In this document: in pieces, positions 44,886 through 56,334 of the stretch | How positions within the stretch are numbered: position 1 is the first letter of the stretch | Layout: each line of letters begins with the position of its first letter | Assembly: GCA_036429605.1 (NCBI GenBank) | Contig: CM071590.1 | Coordinates: 806,001-870,000 of the forward strand | Direction: 5' to 3' | Origin: Cladobotryum mycophilum | Taxonomy: Eukaryota > Ascomycota > Sordariomycetes > Hypocreales > Hypocreaceae | DNA: 64,000 nucleotides | Position numbers and translations under genes: made by a program | Notes under the pieces: model-generated | What the model was told of the DNA's origin: nothing | Seen by the model: the letters and a program-made list of their open reading frames with translations, nothing else | The model's database searches: none

Positions 44886-46019
44886 ATGGACGAGACCATT
44901 AGAGTCGGCGCAGTCCAAGCTGAGGCCGTCTGGTACGACCTCGACGGATGTATCGACAAGACAGTTTCACTTATCGAACAAGCCGCTGCTGATGGCGTTC
45001 AAGTCCTCGGATTTCCCGAGGTGTGGATTCCGGGATACCCATGGTGAGTGCTTTCCCATGGTATTTGCCACAATATCTCGGCGCGTTGACGCATTAACAT
45101 TATGATTTGCCTTCCGCCCAGGCAGATGTGGACCACTCCCGCCATAGCCCAACTATCGTGGGTCCCCAAGTATAGGGCCAATTCAATGGCCAAGGACTCT
45201 CCTCAAATGAAGAGTATCCAGGCCGCTGCCAAGAAGGCTGGCATGACAGTCGTCCTCGGATACAGCGAGCGAGACGGTGCCAGTCTCTACATTTCCCAGG
45301 CCTTCATCTCTCCGGATGGGGAGATCCTTCTCAACCGCCGCAAGCTCAAGCCCACCCATGCAGAGCGCACCATCTTCGGTGAGGGTCAGGCGGAATCCTT
45401 AAAGACAGTTGTAGACACACCCGTCGGCAGGGTCGGGGGCCTCAACTGCTGGGAGCATCTGCAGCCTCTTTTGAAGTACTACGAGTATACCCAGGGTGTG
45501 CAGATTCATGTGTCAAGCTGGCCCCCTATCTTTGAGCTGCCTGACCCGAACAAGATTGAGTGGCTATACCACAATACGGGCGAGGCCAGCTACCGAATCA
45601 GCCAAATGATGGCAATCGAGGGTGCAACATTTGTCATCGCGTCTTCGCAGATCATAACGGAGAAGAACCTCGAAAAGAACCTTCTCGTTGGAAATCCGGT
45701 AACCAATGCGGTATGGAAAGGCTTATCCAACCCCCATATCCCTTGAATAATACTCCGTCGTATGATGTTTGACTGACAGCTCTCTGTAAAATCCTAGCCC
45801 GGTGGAGGTTTCTCCATGATCTTTGGTCCCGACGGAAAGCCCCTTTGCGACCCAGTTGGCGCTGGAGAAGAAGGTATTCTTCAAGCTAACATTTCTCTAC
45901 GCGAGATTGAAAAGGCCAAGATTTTTGTTGATGTCGCAGGTCACTATGCCAGACCAGACCTCCTGAGCGTTCTTGTCAATCCCGCCGTTGCCAAGACCGT
46001 CACGCACATGAAGGAATAA
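44886..46019 (+). CDS. Nitrilase / cyanide hydratase family enzyme
   Basis: Exons 44886-45043, 45122-45710 and 45798-46019 join to 322 residues. The catalytic triad is complete: Glu45 in FPEVWIPGYPW, Lys127 in NRRKLKPTHAER and Cys162 in GGLNCWEHLQPL. The Cys-Trp-Glu-His context is typical of fungal nitrilases and cyanide hydratases, which hydrolyse nitriles to acids or amides, or cyanide to formamide. The length is nearer nitrilases than the longer cyanide hydratases; substrate is not decided. The 3' end is 54 bases from the stop of a convergent Zn2Cys6 regulator, which could be its regulator. Cytosolic. Confidence 0.93.
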
Positions 46020-46073
46020 GATACTGTATTTGATTAGTTAGTTAGATCAATGCTATACTACAATTTCCCTAGT

Positions 46074-47783
46074 TTACATGAACCATGGAACAGTAGTCTC
46101 ATAGGAGTTGACAAACTCCCACCATGTCACGCGGTGGGGGAGTCCCGAGTCAGCCTGGAGGTCGTGATTCTTCCAACAGCTCTCAATGAGAGCTTGCATA
46201 ACCCGATTGCTACCAATGTTTCTCGCGCTCATTAGTTCCATAACCTTCATGATCTTAATTCGTCGCTCATCTGTATGACACTCGCAAGCAATCATGAAGA
46301 CCGGCCAAGGGTTTGCAGGCACCCCCAAATTCTCAAGTATCCTAAACGCTTCGTCCAAGTGGTTTGCTCTACGCGCGTCGTCTCGGGGCAAGGGAACAAT
46401 AGACATGAGATAAAGCAAAGTCCCTATTCGGTAGAGTTCTGCCATCTTCAGAATGCTGGTATGCCTTTCGGGCACCTCGCCGGCTTCTTCATCAGAATCC
46501 AATCGTTGAACGAGGTAGTGCAGCGTATGTTCCAGTCTGACCCGGCGCAAAAGTAGCTCAGGCGATTTTTGACCAAACTCGTTTCGTATGAGTGCTATGC
46601 GAAATTTATTTACGCGATGGATGATTGCGAGTGCCTCGAGTGAGCATCCGAGGGCTCCGAGAATCTTCAACGACAGATTAGCTTCGCTTTTTAAACTCCC
46701 GACCAAGTAGTATAGTCACTGACCACTGTTGCGTCGCAGCTTGAAGTCTTTAGGAGTAGAAGAACATCGATGCAGTTGTTGGCTTGCCGGAGAGGTTGGG
46801 AAAAACACGCCAGCACCTCGTGATAAAGAAACCACGTGAACAGGAAATCTGCGTTGACACTCTTTTTGTGATCCGGGTATAGCTTCTGTAGCATGTGTTT
46901 TGCACCGTCGAGATGCGCCGGCCAATGGCCGTCAGTCTCATCAAAGACCTAGGGATGGTCAGGCTCCCAGGGCTATCCCAACTAAAATGTGTTTACTCAC
47001 GCTGTAGATGCATAACATCATGCATGTGGCAAAGTGGGCTTCATTGAGCTCGATGACACTTACACCTTGCCCAGGCTTTAGTGAATCAGACAGATACCTA
47101 AGGGCTTTGGTGTTGTACTTCAAAGCCGCTGCAGATCCACCATGATGAAAGGCTGCTACGGCCATCATAGAGTTCCACAAGGCTTGTATCGCAGTGTCTC
47201 CCCGAGATAATATCATTCGTATCAACTCGGTGCGGAAGCCATTCCGTACTTGAGTTGTAGAAATCATTGGAGCAATCACGCTCTCGTCTACTGCAAGTCA
47301 ACTGATGATGACCCTTGCTGGAATTTTGGACGGGATCATTACAATAAGACATGAAAAAGGCATCTTGGCCGATCATGGTAGGATAAAGAGTAAGAGTTCG
47401 GGCCGACGATATGACCGGTCTTCTTACAAGAGCAGTACAGGACTTGGACTGCACGAATGAGACTACATCATGCATGGTAACATTGAGAAAGTGTCTCCCA
47501 TAGGCCCGATGAGATTCGGAGAGGTTTTCCTGGGGTTCGTAGACCATGAGTCCACTCTCCCCTCGTCTACCATCATAGCGATTAGGCCAGACAAGTCGAA
47601 TGCCGTATCCCAAGCATTCCCTGCCAGCGCTCGTGCAATTATTACACAATGGCAGTCCCTTATCACACCCAACCTTCCGCCCTTTTGTGTGTGTGTGTGT
47701 CAGTACTCAAATTTGGCTGACAATTGAAGTAATAGACAAAACGACGTACGTTTGCATGTCCAACAGCCTTTCTTAGCTAGCAT
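46074..47783 (-). CDS. Zn(II)2Cys6 transcription factor (small, convergent with nitrilase)
   Basis: Minus-strand exons 47783-47750, 47681-47343, 47290-47001, 46948-46724 and 46664-46074 give 492 residues in consistent phase. The zinc cluster spans the first intron: Cys7 and Cys10 in CWTCKRRKVGCD, then Cys17, 24, 27 and 34 (CX2CX6CX6CX2CX6C). The middle resembles the second fungal-specific regulatory domain, with QVRNGFRTELIRMILSRGD, ALWNSMMAVAAFH, LFTWFLYHEVLACF and the C-terminal HTLHYLVQ..LYLMSIVP regions. The first intron ends in a CA repeat rather than a pyrimidine tract. Likely targets are the nitrilase or the carbonic anhydrase beside it, by position only. Confidence 0.88.
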
Positions 47784-48406
47784 GGTTCCAAGTCAAGTCC
47801 AGGTCCATATAGATTCACTCAAGGCACTTTCTCTTTCACTCTGCCATCTTTCCCCGTCTCTGGCGCTGCTCCGCTTATCACTGGGCGACTTATACACTCT
47901 GTGAGGTTGTTTTCCACTCTCCGAAGAACCGAGATAATGCCCGAGAAGGTCTTTCGGTGCCCGGCACGCAGTCTACCCTAGCAATTATGCATGAGTTAGT
48001 AGTTGCGGCGCCCTTCAAAGACTCTGGGTCCGCTCAATCAAGTCATGCCAGGTTCTTACATGTTGGTTTGTCAGCCATCACCAGTGGATACTTAAGAGGC
48101 GGGTCAGCGCATGCAAATACAGGCTAAACTCTACAGCCCCCGATGCGTTCTTTCATTCTCCGCGGAGCACATAAAGAGCCAGCCAATCTTTATGACCCGA
48201 GGACATTTGAGGCCAGAGATGGACTCGTAAACGGGGTGTGTGGATCAATTCGCATCGGTAACTGACTTTATTGAGAGGTTCAAGCTGTGACTGAAGTTCA
48301 AGAGGGCAATTTAAATACATGATGCCGTGGTAGTGCTGTGTTTGCACTCTCGGATCCATCTCTTTCTCCTCACCCCCGTGTTATTCCGCAAGGTAATATA
48401 TCAAGC
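47784..48406. other. Intergenic region, regulator to carbonic anhydrase
   Basis: No gene is seen. It contains the regulator promoter and the carbonic anhydrase 3' end, both on the minus strand. Confidence 0.4.
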
Positions 48407-49029
48407 TTAAACAGGAACCCTGTTAATCTTACCAGTCTTGACATCGTAAATGTACCCAGAAATAGGCACATCCAAGAGCAAGGGGTTCCTCTTCAAGAAT
48501 CCAACATCATCCTTCACACTCTCTTGCAAGTCCCTTATTGACAAAAACGAAATGTGACCTGCATCTTCACCGAGGTCTTGCTGAATCTTGGCTCGTAGCT
48601 CCTCGTCATGGAAGGTAAGCATGCCGCAGTCGGTCTTCCATTGTCGTGTCAGTTTTCGCCTCCCCATGTTTGCGGTATAAAATAAAATAAAAATTTCTCT
48701 TACATGGTGAATGACGATAATCTCACGGGTACCCAGGAGCTGTTGCGAAATGACCAGCGAGCGGAGGGCCTCGACAGCGCGGCCGCCAGCGTTGCGGAAG
48801 ACGTGGGCGTCGCCTTCTTCAAGACCGAGGAACTTGGCAGGGTCAAGACGTGCGTCCATGCAAGTCAATATGAAGACTTTTCTGTACTGAGTTAATTTGG
48901 TTCTGTTGAAAAAGGACTACCCAGAGTAGTATTAGAGACATACCGGCCGGGGGGCATGGGAAGGCCAGCCTTGGTGAAGGTCGCTTCATACTGCTTGTTG
49001 GCAGCTTCTAATTGAATAGCGACAGACAT
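48407..49029 (-). CDS. Small beta-class carbonic anhydrase
   Basis: Exons 49029-48944, 48881-48704 and 48634-48407 give 163 residues. Zinc ligands are Cys36 (TCMDARLDP), His88 and Cys91 (HHTDCG); the Asp38-Arg40 dyad and FRNAGGRA block are also present. This is the short form of beta-carbonic anhydrase found in many fungi, interconverting CO2 and bicarbonate. No targeting peptide is evident, so it is probably cytosolic. The second intron (69 nt, 48703-48635) is free of stops and in frame. It separates His88 from Thr89-Asp-Cys91, so a retained-intron product would carry 23 residues inside the zinc site. CO2/bicarbonate is linked to cyanate and urea metabolism, which may connect it to the nitrilase; this is inference. 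Confidence 0.93.
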
Positions 49030-50080
49030 GATGGATTCTGTGTTTTTGCAGAATGACCAATAGTAGATGATTTACTCAATTGGTGCTAGACATGAAGATA
49101 TTTTCCTTTTACGATTACAAGAGACGCGACTCGATTTATATACATCACAGGAGATGTACCCATCACCAATTCCACTTCTGCTCAATCTCTATTCAACCCA
49201 TTATCGGAAATATTATGAATATTCGCAGCCAAGTCGCAATTGTTTGCGAAACCAATACGCTCGAGTGGATGACCTGAAGACGCCGCTCGCAACTGTTACC
49301 ACCAGAGGCGACCTCTTACCCTAGACAATATGGAAGAATTGGTGATTGGTGGTGTAGTCAAGACATTGCAAGAAACTACCTTATGATGAAATTATGTAAA
49401 AGATTTTAATTTTCTTTGGAAGTATCATCGCAAAGTCTTGCTTCATAGCAATGTTTATGACTCAACTTCTAAATGGTTTCCAGAAGCATCGAAATAAGCA
49501 TAAATTCTAGACGTCACCTTTCACATCAACCAAGACCAGTACACAGGGTTCAACACCTAAATCCGAATCACACCACGGGCGTTTGTTTTCCACAATGAGA
49601 TTGGTCTTCGGCTTTAACTATTACTTGATTCTTCTCATAGCATCGTTCAAGCCAATCAACGAAGCAGCCTGCTCTCCGGATGACTCTTAATTGGCGAGGT
49701 TGTGGCTCGATTGCTAAGCATGCATGACTAAAGTCGGAGCGACATTAGCTCAGGCATAAAAAACATCTACCGAGGCCTCTACCGGAGCCCTCCGCGATGC
49801 TCTCCATGAAATGATCAGGATAGGCTTGCACATTCAACTTGGGCATTGGTGATTGGCCCAAGGGGTCCTCTACTGCGATTCGCTGAGAAAGAAGCGTTTC
49901 TAAGCAAAAATGTAGACGAACGAACGCCGGGCCCTGATCGCCTGACCCTTTATATAAGCCTAAACAAGCAGGCTCTCGTTTATAGTGATGTACTCGATAG
50001 ACTACGTCAGACAGATGCGACTCAAGCCCGCCAACCTCGGAGCTCAAAACCGCCAAAACAGTCATCATCATCAGTCTACC
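49030..50080. other. Divergent intergenic region, carbonic anhydrase and NmrA-like gene
   Basis: No gene is supported. It includes a TATA-like box for the gene on the right at 49951-49957. Confidence 0.4.
49951..49957 (+). promoter_or_regulatory. TATA-like box before the NmrA-like gene
   Basis: TATATAA lies 130 bases before the chosen ATG at 50081. This supports 50081 as start, because the alternative ATG at 49985 would leave only about 30 bases for the leader. Confidence 0.45.
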
Positions 50081-50995
50081 ATGGCAGAAACCGTCCTGGT
50101 CATTGGAGCAGGCGAGTTGGGCCTCGCAGTGCTCGAGGGGCTCGCCCGCCACCCCAACAAGAGTCACACAAAGGTCTCGGTGCTCTTACGTCAAGCAACC
50201 ATCGACTCAGCCGCACCGGAGAAGAGGAAGATGACACAGCAAATTAAGGCGCTGGGCGTTGGCTTCGAGGCCGCCGACGTGGCACACGCTTCGGCCTCGG
50301 AACTGGCGGCGGTGTTTTCAAAGTACCGCATTGTGGTGTCCTGCATGGGCGCGGGCTTGCCACCCAAGTCGCAAACGAAGCTGGCGCAGGCGGCGCTGGA
50401 AGCGGGCGTGCGATATTTCCCGTGGCAGTTTGGGATGGACTATGATGAGGTTGGGCTGGGGAGCTCGCAGGACTTGTTTGACGAGCAGCTGGGCGTACGA
50501 AGCCTACTGAGGGCTCAGGACAAGACCGAATGGGTCATTGTTTCGACGGGCCTGTTCATGAGCTTTCTCTTCCTTGCGGAATTTGGGGTCGTGGATTTTG
50601 GGGCAAAGACGGTGAGGGCACTGGGGAGCTGGGACAACAGAATCACCTTGACGACGGCGACGGACATTGGACGAGGCACGGCGGAAGCCATACTGGACCC
50701 GCGCGGGATCAGGAATCAGGTCGTGTACTTGGCTGGCGACACGATTACCTACGGCCAGCTGGCGGATTTGCTGGACGAGCGCTTCGGGACGCAGTTCAAG
50801 CGCGAGCTCTGGGACTTGGACGAGCTGAAGCGGCAGATGCAGGAGGACCCGAACATGATTGTAAAGTATAGGGATACGTTTGCGCAGGGCAAAGGGGTGG
50901 CGTGGAGGAAGGAGAAGACGTTGAATGTGGAGCGGGGGATCAAGTTTACGGATGTCAAGGCGTACCTGGAAGCGATGGATGTGACGCTGGAGTAG
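50081..50995 (+). CDS. NmrA-like / isoflavone reductase-like NAD(P)-binding protein
   Basis: A single exon of 304 residues starts with the nucleotide-binding motif VLVIGAGELGLAVLEGL, followed by VLLRQ with an Arg that can bind the NADPH phosphate. RYFPWQFGMDYD and TEWVIVSTGLFMSFLF match fungal NmrA/isoflavone-reductase-like (atypical SDR) proteins. There is no classical YxxxK catalytic pair, as usual in this group, whose members are either redox sensors or reductases in secondary metabolism. The start is chosen for its ACCATGG context and distance from a TATA-like box; 49985 would add 32 poorly conserved residues. No cofactor or substrate can be named. Confidence 0.88.
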   Translation: MAETVLVIGAGELGLAVLEGLARHPNKSHTKVSVLLRQATIDSAAPEKRKMTQQIKALGVGFEAADVAHASASELAAVFSKYRIVVSCMGAGLPPKSQTKLAQAALEAGVRYFPWQFGMDYDEVGLGSSQDLFDEQLGVRSLLRAQDKTEWVIVSTGLFMSFLFLAEFGVVDFGAKTVRALGSWDNRITLTTATDIGRGTAEAILDPRGIRNQVVYLAGDTITYGQLADLLDERFGTQFKRELWDLDELKRQMQEDPNMIVKYRDTFAQGKGVAWRKEKTLNVERGIKFTDVKAYLEAMDVTLE

Positions 50996-53900
50996 CAGTA
51001 TTAGTCTTCCAACCATACGAGGGAAAGGTAATACGAGTACGATGTACTGTTAAATGGGACAATATGCTATACGGAGGGAGTACTTGAATCCGAGCGACCC
51101 GTAAGTTGTCCCCAGCATAGGAACCTGTCTACATTGCGGAGATGCATTACTATGTACAAAGTATGCATCGGGTAATCCGGTTGTCTGGCACCCGAGATTG
51201 CGTATTTCCGAGACCGAGACCTTGAATGGAATGCCGGACGATGCATGTTTGAGATGAGATAAGAGAAATGATGACTTGTCAAGCCATGATAGGGACCAGA
51301 GTGTGTCCAGTGTTTGCTTGTTGCTTCAGGGCCAACATGATGCACGCCTTGTTGTGCCCCCTCCTCCCCCCAGTGCATGCAGACAAGACGGATCTTGGGC
51401 TATTTAAAACCAAGATCGTCAGGGTTGCAGATTTCCCCACGGGGGGTCCTGAGCCGAACGTGGATGTTGGGGCGATAGCTTATGCAGGAGGGAGCAGACA
51501 CTATCTACCCTATAACGTAATGGATTTTATGTCGGTGAGGATGGAACGGATGGTTCGGAAGGATTTGTAGGAAAAGAAGGGGATGATGATACGATATCGA
51601 ATAGTGATAATGATGATGGTGATGGTGATGAATGTGATAATGGTGAGTTATCGGATAACATTGCTGTTTATGGATCTTACGTTGATGCAAACCGATAAGC
51701 CATTGACGAATTGTTACAGTACCCCATCTCTGTCAACAACACTAACACGAACACTACTACTCCTTATCCGATGGTTATTGTCCACGATCATTATAATCTC
51801 ATTTACTCCTTTAAAATACATGAAAATGCAATACTATTGGCTATTATGCCCTCACCTCCTTTTCAAAATAAATGAAACAGCGGGGAAGAAGGCGTCAAAT
51901 GAATGCAAATGAACACGTTGAGAGTTTCAACGAAAGGGGAGATGAAATGTTCTCGACTACTGCAGGAACAGCCGTAAAAGGCGTTTTGGTTGCTGGGGGG
52001 GGGGGGCAAAGGGAGTGTTGACTTGGTAATGCTGAACCGACAAGAGAGAGAGAGAGAGAGAGAGACATGGACCTTGGGGAGGGCGGATGGAAGCTGGGGC
52101 TGCATATCCTCGGGCCAAGCCGTCTGTGTCGGTCTGATGAAGCGACGGAGTCCTCCGATGGGGGAAAACAAAAATACGGGGTGCAGGTGCAGGAGGAGGA
52201 CCCAAAAAGAAAATATCCCATAAGGGGGCAGGAGATGATCAGAGTCTTAACCTGAAGCATCAAGGGGGGGATGAGAGAAGAGGAAAGCATGGGTTGAGTT
52301 GGTTGGGGGGTTCTGCCACCGATATTTCCACAGCAAAAAAAGAAAATATGGCCCATGGATGGATGCCAAGATGGTTGCTGACCTCCTACCTGTACTTGTA
52401 CTCTGTATTAATCTCTCTTTATTCCTTCTTTATTCATCGGGTGGATATTATTCCATATTATGTGATGGAGATGGGTGTTCATCTATTTCGTGATTAGATA
52501 ATAGATATTATACGCCTCCTAAGAGGAAGATGGGAGGTCTCCAACGCGTTTGCTGCTGCTGCTGTGCAGGATGGCGCTGGTGCCTAGCCATGCAGGACAG
52601 GACAAAAGGTCATCACATCACTATTGCGGCGGGCCCAGGGATTGCCAACGAAGCAAGTTTGATGGGATAATGACCTTGTATGTAATAATGACTAAATTGT
52701 GTGACGGGGTGGCATGGATGTCTTTGAATGAAGTGCATCATGACTTGTTCCCACCACAAGCCAACAGCAACAACAACAACAACAACAAGATAAGCCATGG
52801 GTTATCCAAGAGCCTCGGTTATCAAAAGTCCAAGGTTCCATTGGTCCAGTATGAGGAAAATAGTAGGAAGTCTCGGAATCTTCATACCGTTGGGATGGAT
52901 GGTACTGTGACTGTGACGTCTTGTTGGTCTGCTGACTATTTGAATCTTGGGCTTGGTCGCAAGTGGTGGCGTAGATCCTGTTAGCTGAAGATTGAGAGAG
53001 TCCTTTTAGTGACTTTAGTGAGCTGTCAGAGGGGATTGTCGCCTGAAGACGCTGATTCTGGACTGGTCCGGTCTCGGCCAAAACCGCTGATAACCACCCG
53101 AGTCCACTGAAGGGCCGCTGAAGGGTGTGCTGAAGGAGGGTGCATGTGCCCAGTAAATTCTAGGCAGTTTTCCAGGTTCTCTCTCCAGCTGTGTTAGGCA
53201 GGGACCTGCATGTGTAACCAACTGGAACCAGAGGTCCGTTTTAGGGGGTGCTGCTTATCCGGGTACTTGGTACAGGATAATGCAGTCTTATCATTAACGA
53301 GAGATAATGTAGCTTGTACCTTATCAATGACGTTACTCATCCGTCCAAGCCAATCTCCAACCAATCGCATCCTGTTCCAGCCACTCCGCATCTATGCGAG
53401 GCATCCTCGGCGCCTTTATTCTGGGTGCTTTGACTTTGTGCTTTGTACATACTTTGTTCTGCCTTCTCTCACAATTGCCCCCTTTTTTCGGTGGTGCATC
53501 CTCTTTTTCACAATTCATATCCACGGATCCTTCAATTTGCACACAACATGGAATCCTCCTTTGGTCCAAGCCCACGTCCAAGCCCATGTCCACGCCCGAG
53601 CCCGAGCCCGCAAGTGGGTTCTAGGTTGGGTGGGTGCGCACTGCGTGGTGGTGGTGGCCCAGGCCTGCAAGCCTGATAGGCTTTATCAAGGTCAGCCTTG
53701 TTCACCGGACGATCCACCAATAGGACCCGTTACCACACCTCCTGTTTACAACGGTGACTGCGCCCACCCGCCATCCTTTTGATCCGTGAGTGAGTCACGT
53801 CATGCGCTTGCCCAGTGGGAGTCATCTGGGCAACCAGCCCGAACATACGCCCCCCGTGTTATCATAATCTTGTATAAGACCCTGAGCCGGAATGATGAAG

Positions 53901-54356
53901 AATAAAGAGAATGAATGACCTACTTACAAGTATTAGTTCTCTCACCCCCATTGACTTGGTTCATCATCTTCCAAGCAGCTCTACGAGCTTCTATTGCACC
54001 TCTTAATTCATTCTCCTTAGACCTGCTTTACTTTACTCTACTTACTTGACTTTACGTCTATTTTCTTTGATACGAATCTAACGAAAACACTGCCACTTTC
54101 CCTCGCATCATCTGCTACCTTCCTAGGTGAGTTTGTCTCTTGACAACCTGGTATTACCTTCTCGGGACAATGACGACTAACATGGCATCAAAACATAGAC
54201 TTCCCTTTTTCTCTCTCTCCTTGTCCTTCATCTTTCTGCCTATTCTTCCGCCCTAGAATTGACGACCTTGTGACAACATTTTCTTTCTACCCATCTTCCA
54301 TCAACTTCTACATTCCATCAACATTGTCTAGTCGTCGACCTATAAAAGCATTCATC
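50996..54356. other. 3.3 kb gene-poor region with microsatellites
   Basis: No convincing gene is seen on either strand. Simple repeats include a GAT-rich tract near 51600, a run of 12 G at 51995-52006, an (AG)n tract at 52043-52065, and a (CAA)n tract at 52768-52788. The right end (from about 53.95 kb) is pyrimidine-rich and is probably the leader of the gene at 54357, with one intron in it. Confidence 0.5.
54127..54198 (+). other. Probable intron in the 5' untranslated region
   Basis: A GTGAGT donor at 54127, a GACTAAC branch-point-like site near 54175 and an ACATAG acceptor at 54198 define a 72-base intron upstream of the ATG at 54357. All three signals match the coding introns in this window. 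The transcript would then start before about 54100. Confidence 0.55.
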
Positions 54357-55373
54357 ATGGATCACGATAGTCTCCCAGCGCCCATCACTGAGCACCGACA
54401 CCTCCCGGTTCGACGCGCGGTTATCAAGCGCCGGGGTACTCCCAACTACATCATCCGCTCGACTGCGAAACGCTTGGCTGAGCTCAAGGATCCCAAGATC
54501 TGCGAGACTCTGAAGCTGCCATGTAATCAGAACCCCTGGGGGCTTCTCCATCACTATGGTACCCTCGCCGACGAGCAGGCCATTGTCGGAGGCGCTGGCC
54601 ACCGCCAACGAAGACCTCATATCGAGAAGGATCTTCGAAATCTCCTCCACGCTCGATCTCAGCTTCGCTCCCGCGAGCCTCGAGGCCCCCTATCATCCAC
54701 CCGAGATGAGACAACCGAGGGTAAAGAGCTGGCTCGCAGCGACGTCCCACTACCCTGTGACCGATTCCGCCTCGTGAGGAGACCCTCCTTGGAGCGGGAG
54801 GAGGCATTCCGTGTTGCTAGTACCGCTAAGGGCAAGGTCCGAGTTCGACACGCTGTGCCTACCACCGATGACGCCCAGGTCGCTGAGCTCTACACCATGG
54901 GTCTTCTGTACGACAACGATGAGAACCGCGAGGAAGTATTCAATCTCGACAGCATCCAGCATGAAGAGCCTGTCTACACAATCCGCGCCTCAAAGCGAGG
55001 TCGCAAGGGAACAAAGAAGGCTGGTGGTGTCGGTGGCAGGCCCCTCAATCTCGATTTGTCCTTTACGGATCTGGGTCACGATAATGCCATTGCTCAGTAC
55101 ATCATGTCTGCTCTCTCGGGTCCTAATGCTGGCGATGAGGACGGCCAGAATGTGTCTCGAGAGCCCGCTCCTCTGAGGGTCATTTACGAGCTTGCTGGTG
55201 CAAACCCCTCATTCGACGTCGACACCTCTCAGCCTCCCGACTTGATTACCGATACGCTCTCCGACTACGACTACCTCTCTGACAGCGAACTTGACGACGA
55301 CACCCCCTCCCAGCGAGAGGTGCAGGAGCCTGCAAACAATCTCCCCTCTGGTACTTGGATCATTCTGGGTTGA
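54357..55373 (+). CDS. Hypothetical protein, charged and largely disordered
   Basis: A single exon encodes 338 residues with codon use like the other good genes, mostly C-ending codons. I do not recognise a family. The N-terminal part is basic (VRRAVIKRRGTPNYIIRSTAKRLAELKD), with a short NPWGLLHHYG segment. The centre holds a VRVRHAVPTTDDAQVAELYTMGLLYD block that may be a folded core, and a basic RASKRGRKGTKK patch that could be a nuclear localisation signal. The C-terminus is acidic and Ser-rich (SDYDYLSDSELDDD) and ends GTWIILG. No signal peptide or membrane span is seen. A long leader with its own intron suggests regulated translation. An in-frame upstream ATG at 54270 is less likely. Confidence 0.75.
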   Translation: MDHDSLPAPITEHRHLPVRRAVIKRRGTPNYIIRSTAKRLAELKDPKICETLKLPCNQNPWGLLHHYGTLADEQAIVGGAGHRQRRPHIEKDLRNLLHARSQLRSREPRGPLSSTRDETTEGKELARSDVPLPCDRFRLVRRPSLEREEAFRVASTAKGKVRVRHAVPTTDDAQVAELYTMGLLYDNDENREEVFNLDSIQHEEPVYTIRASKRGRKGTKKAGGVGGRPLNLDLSFTDLGHDNAIAQYIMSALSGPNAGDEDGQNVSREPAPLRVIYELAGANPSFDVDTSQPPDLITDTLSDYDYLSDSELDDDTPSQREVQEPANNLPSGTWIILG

Positions 55374-56334
55374 ACGACTTGCAGCAGGTCTGCTCAGGGA
55401 ATCCCCCGTGCCCCGCCGGGATTTCGAGAACTTGTTTGGTGAGAGAGCCTCACCTCAGACTGGTCCTTCACTCATAATCCGGCAATGACTTCTTGTATTC
55501 AGCGTTTCTTTTTCCTTTTGAATGGGTTTATGAGATTGGAGGGAATGGATAGAAATGGGCGAATTCGCCCCAAAGCTTATGAAATGTGTACTACTACTGC
55601 TACGAAACTTGTACTATGGGCGTACCAAAGATATCCATGAAGCAGGTTTTTGCATACCCTGACACGGGAGGGTAGTATGGCGTTGTTTTCTCCTTCAGTA
55701 CATAGACTAGTCTATTATTCTTTTACTCTAGCTGCTTAGTTGTCACGAAATTGTAATGCCATCCTCAGTGTTTTGATTCACAGTCTGTTCCACAATGTGT
55801 TTTTACAATATGCTCTCGTACATAATTCGGTGTCTTTGGTGATCTTATTCGTGACAGCTTACGGATTCTTGCAGATACGGGGAGGCATGTGAATCTGATG
55901 TCCCTGGCAATGCGACTTCATACTTCCCATTTAGAGGTAATCAATCTTATCAGAGCTCTATTTGCATGCGCCTTTCGCATCTGACAGATATCTGACTCAT
56001 TTTGATACACTTTCATCTGAATCTGGAATGGTCGGAATCCTCCGGAGACATCTCTACTAAAGTCTCCGGCTCCATGTTCTCCACATTTCCGTATCCGGCT
56101 CCGTGCCGAGAGCTTTGTCTCCGTATAAGTTGCCGGACGGCTTCTTTTTTGTTATATAAATTGGGCCGAACGGAGCCCGTTTGTTGGTTCCGTGTCTTCA
56201 TCAATCAAGTCATTGGATCTTCATTCCCTTTATTCCTTTTTTACAATACGAATCATTGAATGAAATCAGCGTACAAGCTGTCTAACTCAGTCAGAATACG
56301 AACCATCGAATCAAACCAGAGTACGGTTCAAAAC
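55374..56334. other. Intergenic region before the GliT-like oxidoreductase
   Basis: No gene is supported. A near-repeat of AATACGAA.CATTGAATGAAAT/AATACGAACCATCGAATCAAA occurs at about 56244-56265 and 56294-56315 in the leader. Confidence 0.4.

Noticed and set aside
51268..51570. A 100-residue plus-strand gene at 51.3 kb
   Set aside because: Composition, lack of motifs and absence of splice or promoter context give no support beyond an open frame.
53394..53782. Plus-strand frames rich in Pro at 53.4-53.8 kb as a coding gene
   Set aside because: The Pro/Ser/Arg bias comes from simple CCC/GCC-type repeats in the DNA (53570-53610), and several frames are open at once.
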